A stretch of DNA of 41,451 nucleotides from NCBI RefSeq assembly GCF_913778135.1, contig NZ_CAJYVU010000050.1, forward strand, positions 1-41,451. Reading direction: 5' to 3'. This document shows positions 16,832 to 25,300 of the stretch, piece by piece. Under the pieces are notes generated by a model. It saw only the letters and a list, made by a program, of their open reading frames with translations. It did no database searches and was not told where the DNA came from. Within the stretch, counting starts at the first letter, position 1, and each line of letters begins with the position of its first letter. The DNA is from an uncultured Sphingomonas sp. Its GTDB lineage: Bacteria > Pseudomonadota > Alphaproteobacteria > Sphingomonadales > Sphingomonadaceae. The translations under genes and the position numbers were made by a program.

Positions 16832-19222
16832 CTAAGCCGCGCCGCGCACAAGCACACGTTCGAGCCGCATGACATGATCGACCAGTTTCTTCTTGCCGAT
16901 CGGCCGCTCGATAACCGCATCGACCCCACTGGCGAGCAGGCGTGCGCGACGATCCGGGCCCAGCGCGGGCGTCAGCAGCGCTACCGGCGCAGTGCCGAGA
17001 AACTCGGCCAGCACCGGCAGCGTCGCTGCGTCGTCGAACATTGCCTCATCACCATCGATCAGGACGCGATCGAGGGTGCGGGCGCTCGCGATATCCGACG
17101 CCTCCGCCAGATCGGCCGCACACACCAAATTTCCGTGCTCCTCGAACAGAGCCTTTAGCATCGCACGGGTGATCGGGCTGCGGACGACCAGCAGCATCGG
17201 CGGCGCTTCGGCGAGGTCGGCAGGCGGCTCCGCGGCGATCAACGGCAGGTCGAGCGTGAAGACCGCGCCCTGCCCCAGCGCGCTCACCACCGTTACGTCG
17301 CCGCCCATCGCGCGCGACAGGCTGCGACAGATCGAGAGGCCGAGCCCGGTTCCGCCGAATTGGCGCGTCGTACCCGCATCCGCCTGCCGGAACGAATCGA
17401 AGATTACCTCGTGCGCCTCGGGCGCGATGCCGATCCCGGTGTCGGCCACCGTGACATGGAACCGATCGCCGGTACAGGTCACCGCCACGCTCACCGACCC
17501 CGCCGGGGTGAACTTCACCGCGTTGGAAAGCAGATTGAACACGATCTGCCGCAAGCGGACCGCGTCGCCGATGATCCATCCCGGACAAGCGTCGATCTGC
17601 ACATCGAATGACAGGTGCTTCGCCTGCGCCTGCTCGCGCCACAGCCGGCACGCCTCGTCGATGGTGCGTCGCAGATCGAGCGGCGCCTGCTCGAGCGTCA
17701 TCTTGCCAGTTTCGATCTTCGCCACATCGAGGATATCATCGACGAGCGCGCGCATCGTCACCCCTGCGCCGTGGACCACCGACAGACGGTCGCGTGTCTC
17801 GGTGTCGAGCTGCCGGTCAGCGATCATGACCTCGGTCATGCCGAGGATGCCGTTCAGCGGGGTACGGATCTCGTGGCTGGTGGCGGCAAGAAATTCGGTT
17901 TTCACCGCCAGCGCGCGGGCAACCTTGTCACGCGCGACGCGCAGCCGGTCGCGACTGCGCCGAAGCGTCCACATGCCAAACGCCAGCAACCCGATCACTA
18001 GCGCCACGCCCAATGCGGCGATGACGAAGACGGTGCGCTGCATGCGCGCCTGCTCGCGCTCGTGCGCGACCGTGGTCTGCAACTCGTCCGCCTTCAGCTT
18101 GGCGATGCGCAGTTCCTGGTTGGCGTAATCGAAGCGGGCGGCGGCGAGTGCGGCGCTGTTCGACCGCGCGACCTCGGTTGCCTGATCGTCGAGCCGCTTG
18201 AGCGAAGCGAGATGTTGGAGCGCTAGGTGGTCCTCGTGCAGCGCGGCGTAGATCGAATAAGCCGTCTGGTGGTCGTCACGTTCGGTCAGGATCGTACGGG
18301 TCAGGTCGACACCGGCGAAGCGCTCGTCGATCAGCGCCCGCGCGCGCGTCAGGTTGCCGCGCTGGAATGCCGCTTGTGCCGCGAGTCGAAGGAAGGTGGG
18401 TCGAACCGAACGGCCCTCGGGCGCAGCAGACATCGACAACCCGCGCGCGATCGCAACGTCTGCGTCCGGGAGGCGTCCTTGCAACAGGCGAACGTTGGCC
18501 ATGTTAGCGAGAGTGATGGCGGTCATGCCGACGCTCTGCAGCCTGCTCGCCAGACGGTTCGCCCGAACGAAGTCACGCTCGGCTTGATCCAACCTGTTGA
18601 TGGCAGTGTAGGTGGCGCCGCGCCCACTATACATGGAGATCAACAGACCAGGATCACCATCATACGCGTCAATCGCCTGACCAAAGTAGCGAAGTGCCGA
18701 AATCCGATCGCGTGCTCCGTCGTAAAGTAGAGCCAAATTTATCAAGGCCTTCGCTTGGCCACGCCTGTCCTTCTCATCAGAGAACAGCCTATAGGCCTGC
18801 TGAAGACTGGGTAGAGCCTCCGCTGTTCGACCAACCTCTATCAGGCTTCCGCTTCTCGACAGCAGGATATCTGGATAAATTGACGGCAAGGGTCGAAGTG
18901 TTGCTGCCTCTGTTTCAGCTTTCTTCAGGATCGCAACAGCCTGGGTCGGATCATTGCTCCGGCTTGCGGCCTCTCCGCGCAACCAAAGTGCTATTGCCGA
19001 CGCGCTCCGCCGCTCATACGCTTCAGGCAGTGATGCAGCAATTGCCTCCGCTTTCTTGGCGATTTCACCAGCCCTTTCTGGTGAAATCAACATCTCCGCC
19101 TTGGATGCAGCAATAGCCTGATCGAAAGCACCTTTTTGCGGAACAGGTGCTGCGGCCAGCACAGTCACGCAGGCGGCCGTCAATAGCAACGGCCTGACGG
19201 ATCTGATCAGCCGCGCTTCCAC
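16832..19222 (-). CDS. Sensor histidine kinase with TPR-like sensor region and degenerate C-terminal receiver
   Basis: A 796-residue kinase from the GTG at 19222. Order: signal-peptide-like segment (1-25); ~350 residues of helical TPR-like repeats (GRGATYTAINRLDQAERDFVRAN around 200-222); coiled coil; one membrane helix (397-418); HisKA with H450 (FLAATSHEIRTPLNG); HATPase with N567, DTGIGI (594-599) and GGTGLGLSI (623-631); then a receiver-like domain (675-796). That receiver has an Asp (D723, VLIDGDE), but its N-terminal acidic pair is replaced by Arg-Ser (681-682) and the conserved Lys by Arg (ERPIG, 773). The sensor region would be periplasmic. The start overlaps the EAL gene by 16 bp; CTG at 19210 is an alternative, and the open frame upstream to 19822 is a shadow. 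The TPR-coding part is markedly poorer in GC than the kinase part. Confidence 0.92.
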   Translation of the reverse strand: MEARLIRSVRPLLLTAACVTVLAAAPVPQKGAFDQAIAASKAEMLISPERAGEIAKKAEAIAASLPEAYERRSASAIALWLRGEAASRSNDPTQAVAILKKAETEAATLRPLPSIYPDILLSRSGSLIEVGRTAEALPSLQQAYRLFSDEKDRRGQAKALINLALLYDGARDRISALRYFGQAIDAYDGDPGLLISMYSGRGATYTAINRLDQAERDFVRANRLASRLQSVGMTAITLANMANVRLLQGRLPDADVAIARGLSMSAAPEGRSVRPTFLRLAAQAAFQRGNLTRARALIDERFAGVDLTRTILTERDDHQTAYSIYAALHEDHLALQHLASLKRLDDQATEVARSNSAALAAARFDYANQELRIAKLKADELQTTVAHEREQARMQRTVFVIAALGVALVIGLLAFGMWTLRRSRDRLRVARDKVARALAVKTEFLAATSHEIRTPLNGILGMTEVMIADRQLDTETRDRLSVVHGAGVTMRALVDDILDVAKIETGKMTLEQAPLDLRRTIDEACRLWREQAQAKHLSFDVQIDACPGWIIGDAVRLRQIVFNLLSNAVKFTPAGSVSVAVTCTGDRFHVTVADTGIGIAPEAHEVIFDSFRQADAGTTRQFGGTGLGLSICRSLSRAMGGDVTVVSALGQGAVFTLDLPLIAAEPPADLAEAPPMLLVVRSPITRAMLKALFEEHGNLVCAADLAEASDIASARTLDRVLIDGDEAMFDDAATLPVLAEFLGTAPVALLTPALGPDRRARLLASGVDAVIERPIGKKKLVDHVMRLERVLVRGAA

Positions 19223-20490
19223 GTCGCGGCCAGTCGGTTGAAGCTGTCCCGCGACACTTCCGGTGCGCGGCGATGTCGGTCCTCGCGCAAGAAGGTGACG
19301 AAGGCGTCGAATGCGATCGGCCGGCTGATCAGGAATCCCTGGATCATGTCGCAGCCCATCACCGTCAGCAGCGCAAGCGCTGCGTGCGTCTCTACGCCTT
19401 CGGCGACGACTTCCATGTCGAGCGCGTGCGCGAGATCGATGGTCGAGCGAACGATCAGCGGGTCGCGGTTGGAACTCGTCAACTGTGTGACAAACAGCTT
19501 GTCGATCTTGAGTTCGCGCGCAGGCAATTGTTTCAGATAGGCGAGGCTCGACAGGCCAGCACCATAATCGTCGATCGAGATGCGGATACCGATATCGGCG
19601 AAGCGTTGCAGGTTGGCGATCGCGCTCTCCGGATCGCGGATCACCGACGTTTCGGTCACCTCGAAGCCGAGCGCCGCGTCGTTGCCACCAACCATGCGGC
19701 AGGCATTCGCCACGAACAAATCGTCCGACAGCAATTGACCGGAAATGTTGACAAACAGCCGCATATCGTAGCCAGCGGTACGCAGCCTGGCTGCATCGAC
19801 GATCGCCTGCTCGATCGTCCAAAGGGTCAGCCGCCGGATCAGCTGCGCCTGTTCCGCCACCGGAATGAAGTCACCCGGCAGGATCAGCCCGCGCGTCGGG
19901 TGCTGCCAGCGTATCAGCGCTTCCGCGCTCGTGATCTCCTGCCGTCGCGCGTGCACCTTCGGCTGGTAGAACAGGACCAGTTCGCCCCGACCGATCGCGA
20001 GGTCAAGTTCCTCGGCCAGCTTCTTCGCGTCGTGCGGCAGCGCTTCGATCGCCTGCGTGACGGGCTTGTCATATTCGCGTGCCTTGGCGAGCGCGCGCTC
20101 GGCTTCTTCGGCCAGCGTCACTTCGTCGGTCTGCCAGCTGCCCACCGCGCCTGCGATCACGATCTTGATACGGTGCGGCTCACCGTCGAGATCAAGCGGG
20201 TCCTCGAACGCGCGGCAGGCTGACGACATCAACGTATCGAGCTGTTCGGGTGCCTCACCCTCGACATCCAGCTCGATCAGATTGCGCCCGATCGCACGCA
20301 CGCGTGCATCAGCCAATGTCAGACGAAGCCGCTCCACCATGTCCTGAACGAGCACGTCGGCGCGCGCGCAGCCGAGATAACGGCGCAGATAGGTGAAATT
20401 CGCTGCCTCCACCAAGACGTGGAACCGACACGGCGACCGCATGCGCGCGACGGCGTGGATGAGCTCGGCAGTGTTGGCGGACGCGTCCAT
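19207..20490 (-). CDS. EAL-domain cyclic-di-GMP phosphodiesterase with degenerate GGDEF-like N-terminus
   Basis: A 427-residue cytosolic protein. Residues ~160-405 are an EAL domain with every catalytic residue visible: E190 (EALIRW), N248 (FVNIS), E277/E280 (FEVTE), D307-D308 (DDYGAGLSS), K328/K331, E364 (EVVAEGVE) and Q384 (MIQGFLIS). Hydrolysis of c-di-GMP to pGpG is therefore expected. Residues ~20-145 have the spacing of a GGDEF fold but no GGDEF or inhibitory-site motif, so synthesis is not expected. It is the first gene of the EAL-kinase-regulator run, and the kinase start overlaps its end. A perfect TTAA-N7-TTAAC box lies 53 bp upstream of the ATG. Confidence 0.95.
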   Translation of the reverse strand: MDASANTAELIHAVARMRSPCRFHVLVEAANFTYLRRYLGCARADVLVQDMVERLRLTLADARVRAIGRNLIELDVEGEAPEQLDTLMSSACRAFEDPLDLDGEPHRIKIVIAGAVGSWQTDEVTLAEEAERALAKAREYDKPVTQAIEALPHDAKKLAEELDLAIGRGELVLFYQPKVHARRQEITSAEALIRWQHPTRGLILPGDFIPVAEQAQLIRRLTLWTIEQAIVDAARLRTAGYDMRLFVNISGQLLSDDLFVANACRMVGGNDAALGFEVTETSVIRDPESAIANLQRFADIGIRISIDDYGAGLSSLAYLKQLPARELKIDKLFVTQLTSSNRDPLIVRSTIDLAHALDMEVVAEGVETHAALALLTVMGCDMIQGFLISRPIAFDAFVTFLREDRHRRAPEVSRDSFNRLAATWKRG

Positions 20491-20540
20491 GCACCGTAAC
20501 TAGGCGCACAGGACTGAAGAATGGCTTAAGACCAAAAGAT

Positions 20541-20559
20541 GGTTAATGATGAGTTAACC
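20541..20559. promoter_or_regulatory. CtrA-type binding box (TTAA-N7-TTAAC)
   Basis: GGTTAATGATGAGTTAACC contains an exact TTAA-N7-TTAAC (20543-20558), the full consensus for the alphaproteobacterial cell-cycle regulator CtrA, inside a 6-bp inverted repeat that makes it readable in both directions. It sits 51 bp upstream of the EAL gene (minus strand) and 74 bp upstream of the micro-ORF (plus strand). Further TTAA half-sites occur at 20526 and 20574. CtrA control is inferred from the motif alone. Confidence 0.65.
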
Positions 20560-20597
20560 GCGTTGATGAAGTCGTTAAAATCGCCTAACCAAGAGAA

Positions 20598-20615
20598 GCC
20601 TTCCGACGGGAAGGC
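20598..20615 (+). repeat. Hairpin ahead of the micro-ORF
   Basis: GCCTTCC-GACG-GGAAGGC: a perfect 7-bp stem with a tetraloop, extendable by GAA/TTC across a one-base bulge. It ends 17 bases before the ATG at 20633, just upstream of GGGAGA, so it would be a 5' UTR stem of that message, or a terminator-like stem followed by GTTTCT. Confidence 0.6.
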
Positions 20616-20632
20616 GTTTCTGGGAGAAAATC

Positions 20633-20686
20633 ATGCTCGCGTTTATTTTCGCGCTGATCACCGGGCCGATCATCCGCCCCTGGTAA
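20633..20686 (+). CDS. Candidate 17-residue hydrophobic micro-protein
   Basis: An ATG preceded by GGGAGA (20622-20627, 5 bases before the start) opens MLAFIFALITGPIIRPW, ending at TAA. Thirteen apolar residues, with one Arg and a Trp at the C-terminus, look like a very short membrane peptide. It stands alone: the genes either side are both on the minus strand, and only a nested inverted repeat follows. A membrane micro-protein, a type I toxin-like peptide or the coding part of a dual-function small RNA are all possible. It could also be chance, but the ribosome site, the flanking hairpins and the promoter-like upstream DNA argue against that. No homologue is recognised. Confidence 0.45.
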   Translation: MLAFIFALITGPIIRPW

Positions 20687-20694
20687 TCACGACC

Positions 20695-20742
20695 GGTTCG
20701 GACGTTCGCCATGGTCTTCCGAGACCTGCGGCCGTCCGAACC
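20695..20742 (+). repeat. Nested inverted repeat behind the micro-ORF
   Basis: The outer arms GGTTCGGACG (20695-20704) and CGTCCGAACC (20733-20742) are perfect 10-bp complements. Between them lies a second stem, GGTCT-TCCG-AGACC (20713-20726). The 48-base unit begins 8 bases after the micro-ORF stop. It lacks a T-run, so it is either a structured RNA 3' end or a termination/protection element. Confidence 0.65.
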
Positions 20743-20771
20743 ACCTCATCGAAGCTGATTAACAAGCTAGC

Positions 20772-22244
20772 TTAGGCAGTCGCTATCTCAAATTCGCGCG
20801 CCGGATTGCCTAACTCCATCTCGTTCTCGATCGATCCGAATCGCAGCGCCATTACGTCAAGTGCGTAATTCTGATTGAGCCGCCACGGCTTACGGTTCCC
20901 CTGTCGCGGCAGGTTGTCGATCGCGCGCTGGATATACCCCGATGAGAAATCCGCGAAGGGCTGCGGCTCGATCGCCGCGACGCCAATCCGCGGTGTCGCC
21001 TGTCTAACCTTCTTGCGTCGCATCGCATTAAGCAGCCGACAGACGTAGCGCGCAACCAGATCGGCCTTCAGCGTCCATGACGCGTTGGTGTAGCCGAAGG
21101 TGAAGGCGAGGTTTGGCACGTCGGAGAACATCATCCCCTTGTACTGCAGCGTATCGGCCAGGCGCACCGGCGCGCCATCAACGCTGAACGTGGCACCACC
21201 CATCAATGCCAGTTCAAGACCCGTCGCGGTGACCACCACATCTGCCGCGATCTCCTTCCCCGACATCAGGCGGATACCGGTGCGCGTAAACGTCTCGATC
21301 GTATCGGTGACCACGGAGGCTTGGCCACGCTTGATCGTGTCGAACAGGTCGGCGTCGGGAACAAGGCAGAGCCGCTGATCCCACGGATTGTAACGCGGGG
21401 TGAAATGCGTCTCGACGTCGTAATCGGGACCGAGGTGCTCGCGTACCATGCCGAGCAGCCGCTCCTTGGTGCGAGCGGGTCGCTTTCGCGCCAGGTTGTA
21501 GAACAGCATGCCGAACAGCACGTTCTTCCACCGCGTAATCCCGTAAGCGGCTTTCGCGGGCAGCATGGCGCGCAGGCGGTTGGCAAGGCCATCCTCTGCC
21601 GGACGCGAGACAACATAAGTGGGTGAACGCTGCAGCATGGTGACGTGCGCCGCCTGCTTCGCCATTTCGGGCACCAGCGTCACCGCCGTCGCACCGCTGC
21701 CGATCACGACGACCTTCTTGTCCTTGTAATCGAGGTCGCCCGGCCAGAATTGCGGGTGAACGATGCGGCCTTCGAACTGCTCGGTTCCCGCGAAGGTGGG
21801 CGCGTGCCCCTTTGCGTAATCGTAATAGCCCGAGCACATGTAGAGGAAGTTGCACCGTAACTGGCGCACAGCGCCGTCGTGCTCGACCTCCAGCGTCCAT
21901 GCGGCATCCGCGGTCGACCAGGCGGCGCTTTTCACGCGGTGACCAAAGCGGATTTGGCGATCAATCCCGTGCTCGCGCGCGGTGTCCTCGATATATTCGC
22001 GGATCGAGGGTCCATCGGCGATCGCCTTGGCCTGGGTCCAGGGCCGGAAGTCGTACCCGAGCGTGTGCATGTCCGAATCGGAGCGAATGCCGGGATAGCG
22101 GAACAGATCCCACGTCCCGCCGATCGCCGCTCTCGCCTCCAAGATCGCGAACGTACGATCGGGACAGTTCTTTTGCAGGTGGTAGGCCGCGCCAACGCCC
22201 GACAGCCCCGCCCCCACGATAATCACGTCGAACTGCTCGGTCAT
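20772..22244 (-). CDS. EthA-like flavin-dependent Baeyer-Villiger monooxygenase
   Basis: A 490-residue FAD/NADPH enzyme inserting oxygen next to ketones or on sulfur. The FAD-binding GAGLSG is at residues 11-16, GGTWDLFRYPGIRSDSDMHT follows at 42-61, the Baeyer-Villiger fingerprint F-x-G-x3-H-x3-W-P occupies 157-168 and the NADPH-binding IGSGATA is at 181-187. Later blocks such as YNPWDQRLCLVP, VVTDTIE-TGIRL and YTNASWTLKADL closely match mycobacterial EthA, the ethionamide-activating monooxygenase. The natural substrate is unknown. The ATG at 22244 follows a GGAG that lies in the 3' arm of a strong hairpin. tamB ends 59 bp upstream on the same strand, so read-through from tamAB is possible. 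Confidence 0.93.
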   Translation of the reverse strand: MTEQFDVIIVGAGLSGVGAAYHLQKNCPDRTFAILEARAAIGGTWDLFRYPGIRSDSDMHTLGYDFRPWTQAKAIADGPSIREYIEDTAREHGIDRQIRFGHRVKSAAWSTADAAWTLEVEHDGAVRQLRCNFLYMCSGYYDYAKGHAPTFAGTEQFEGRIVHPQFWPGDLDYKDKKVVVIGSGATAVTLVPEMAKQAAHVTMLQRSPTYVVSRPAEDGLANRLRAMLPAKAAYGITRWKNVLFGMLFYNLARKRPARTKERLLGMVREHLGPDYDVETHFTPRYNPWDQRLCLVPDADLFDTIKRGQASVVTDTIETFTRTGIRLMSGKEIAADVVVTATGLELALMGGATFSVDGAPVRLADTLQYKGMMFSDVPNLAFTFGYTNASWTLKADLVARYVCRLLNAMRRKKVRQATPRIGVAAIEPQPFADFSSGYIQRAIDNLPRQGNRKPWRLNQNYALDVMALRFGSIENEMELGNPAREFEIATA

Positions 22245-22245
22245 T

Positions 22246-22271
22246 GCCGGCTCCTCTTCCTGGGAGCCGGC
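22246..22271 (-). promoter_or_regulatory. Hairpin covering the ribosome binding site of the EthA-like gene
   Basis: Arms 22246-22254 and 22263-22271 are perfect 9-bp complements (GCCGGCTCC/GGAGCCGGC) around an 8-base loop. In the minus-strand message the 3' arm contains the GGAG ribosome site and ends one base before the AUG. No T-tract follows, so translational masking is more likely than simple termination of tamB. Confidence 0.65.
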
Positions 22272-22303
22272 TTACACGGATGTCAGTTGCGCGGGAAGAC
22301 CGA

Positions 22304-25300
22304 TCAGAAATCCTTCGAGTAGCGCAGCTGCATGTTCGACCCGCCGAACGATCCCGCCTGTGACAGCACGCTGATCGCCTTGGTCAGCGCGATCGTCAGC
22401 TGGGTCGCGGTGAAGCCGCGCGCATCGGTCACGATCTCGATGTAGATGTCGTCGGTCAGGTATTTGCCCGCCGCGAGCGAGGTGCCGCGCCCGGTCGCCT
22501 CATCGGCGCCGAGCACGCGCAATCGGTCGAAGCCGGTCGCCGCCCGCAGCTTGCCGAGCGGGTTGAGCCCGCCACCCGAGCCGCGCAGCGAATTGAGCGC
22601 GGACGCGAGTTGGATCGCCTCGGTCGCGGACAGATTGGCCGGATTGGTTCCGAACAGCAGCCGGCTGAGCACCTCGTCCTGCGGCAGCGCCGGGGTCGAG
22701 GTGAAGGCGACCTGTGGCCGCTGACCGGTGCCAGTGATCGCAATATTGAACGTCGTGCCGTTCTTCGTCGTGGTGGCGAGAATGTCGATGTCCGGGTCGG
22801 TCAGCCCGCCACCGCGGAAGCGTACGCGCCCGCGCGTTACCTCAAAACGGTTGCCCGAGAAGGAGTAGGTACCGCGAACGATGTCGAGTCCGCCCGCGAT
22901 CGTCGGTGCAGCCGAGGTGCCGCCGATCCGCATGTCGGCCTCCCATTCGCTTTCCAGCCCCATGCCGGAGACGAACAGCTGGTTGTCCGCGTGAACGCGC
23001 AGGTCGAGCTTGAACAGCCCTACCGACGGCGCTGCCGGACGATCGGTTGGTCGCGCGACGCGGATCTCGCTCTTCTTCCGCACACCGGTCAGCTCGGGCA
23101 CCTCGGCCGCGCCCTGACGGATGATCTGGTAGCGCGCCTCGGGGATGTTGATGTCGCCGCTGATCAGTCCGCCGTTGGCGCCGTTCTGCACCCGCACGGT
23201 TCCGGTCGCCGTAGCACCGAGCGCATCCGACTTGGCGAGCCGCGCATTGTCGAGCCGCGCGGTCACGTCGATCGGGAAGCCCTGCGCCGCCGCCAACCCG
23301 ACTGTACCCTGCGCCTGCACCGTGCCGTCACCCGCCCGCGCCGACAGACTCGTGAGCTCCAGCCTGTCGTTGTTGAACCGCGCCGCAATCCGCATCTGAG
23401 ACAGCCGCGTGCCGTACGTTTCGTTGTCGTAGGTCAGGTTGTCGCCGCGAATAAGCCCGTTGATTCGCGGCGCCGATATGGTTCCGCCTAAATCGGCCGC
23501 GACCGCGATCGGCCCGGACAATTGCTGCTCGGCGAGACCGGCGAAGCTGAACAGGACCCCCGACGGCCCGTTGTAGCGGATGCCGCCGGACAGCGGTCCC
23601 TGCATCAGCCGGGTCGACCAGCTGCCGCTACCAGCCGGTGTCAGCCGCGCGACCATGCGCCCGACCGTCGTGCCGCCGCGCTTGATGAGCGCGCGCCCTT
23701 CGCCCACCGCTGCGTCGAGCCGGCCCTGGAAGACTACGTCGACCGGTTCGGAGACCGCCGTAAGGCTCGACCGCGTGAAATTCGTGATGTTGAGCCGCAC
23801 GTCCGCCTCCGGCACCGCGCTGGCAGAGCGCTCGACGTAATCCAGACTGCCCGTTGCCTGCCCGCCTAAACCGATATTGGGCACGAAGGCGTTGGCGATG
23901 CCGAGATCGAGCCGGTCGAGCCGTGCCTGCGCTCTCGTCTGCCCACCGCCGTAGCGGCCGGCGAGGCGCAGGCTGCCTTGGCTGAAGTCTATGCGGGTAG
24001 GCTGCAACTGATAGCCGCCGCCCGCTGGGACGATCCGCGCCGGGTTTGCGGTGCGGAACGCAATCCCGTTCGCCTGACCCTGCAACGCGGCGAGATATTC
24101 GCCCGGCAAAAGCTTCGCATTGACGGCGACGCGGAACGGCACGCTGTTCGATCCGGTCAGCAGCGCCTGCGCCGTGCCACGCCCACCGGTATAGTTCACC
24201 TTGACGCGACCGGCCTGGATCACGGTCGGGCCATAGCGCAGATCAGCGACCTGCGCGTCGGCGACGACTGAGGGAGCATTGTCGTACAGAACGACCGTGC
24301 CGTTGATGATCGCGCGCCCGATCGTGAAGTCGGTCGTACCCGGGATGGTTGCTGCATACGCGCGCGCGTTGACGCTGGCGCGCTGGTACTTGCCCTGCGC
24401 GCCGAGGTCGGCGGTACCGGTCAGCCCCGATCCGGCGAAGCGCACCTGTCCGGCGAAGGGTCCGGCGGCGGTTTGCACCACTCGTCCGGCGAAGTTGATC
24501 CCGGCGAACACCACGCGGCGAATGTCGACCGCGAGTTGGTTGCCGGGCGTGACCAGCACATCGGCGGTGAACGGACCGTAATTGGTCCCGCCGGTCGCGT
24601 TGACCTGATACGCGCCGCCGCGTCCAACGACACGGGCGTTGAGATTGGCAAGCCCGATTCCCACGCCGGGCCGCGGTGCACGCAGGCGCACCACCGGCGC
24701 GTCGGTCGAACCGGTGACGCGCGCGTAGAGCGGGCCATATTGCGTCGAATAAGCGTCGGCATCGACCAGCAGCCCGCCGCGGGAATCGTAGCGCCCCTGC
24801 CCGCGTGTGACGCGGAACTGCGGCGCGTTCAACCGCAGGTCGGTGAAGGTGACGATCCCCTCGGGCGAGTAGCCGAATCGCGTGCTCGCCGTCGCGTTAC
24901 CGCCGAGGAAGTTACGTACGCCCTCGTTGAACAACTGCTTCGTGCGCAGCGCGACGCGGCCATTGATCCCGAAGCCGCCGTTCGGACCCGGCACCAGATT
25001 GGCGTCGGTGGTCAGGTCGACGATGCCGACGCTCTCGACGCGGAAGTTGTTCACCCGCCCCTTCAACCCGCCGGTGTAGCGACCCGTCGCGACATTCGCC
25101 GCAATTACGGCGTTCGCGTCGATATTGTCGGAGCGGATGCGCAGGTTGTCAGACAGGATGTTCGGCATCGAGATGGCGAGGTCGCCGTCGACGCGGACGT
25201 TGGTGGTGAGGCCACCGAGTGCGGCGTTCAACCCCGTGATGCGGCGCGCGCGGGCATGGACCGGCACGAGGATGCGGTCGGCGTTCACGCGCGCCAGGCC

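Noticed and set aside
19223..19822. 200-residue N-terminal extension of the hybrid kinase
   Set aside because: It lies in another frame of the EAL gene; the signal-peptide-like start at 19222 explains the protein fully.
20539..20775. 78-codon plus-strand frame across the intergenic region
   Set aside because: It starts inside the CtrA-type box, has no ribosome site and reads through both hairpins; the 17-codon frame at 20633 has far better initiation signals.
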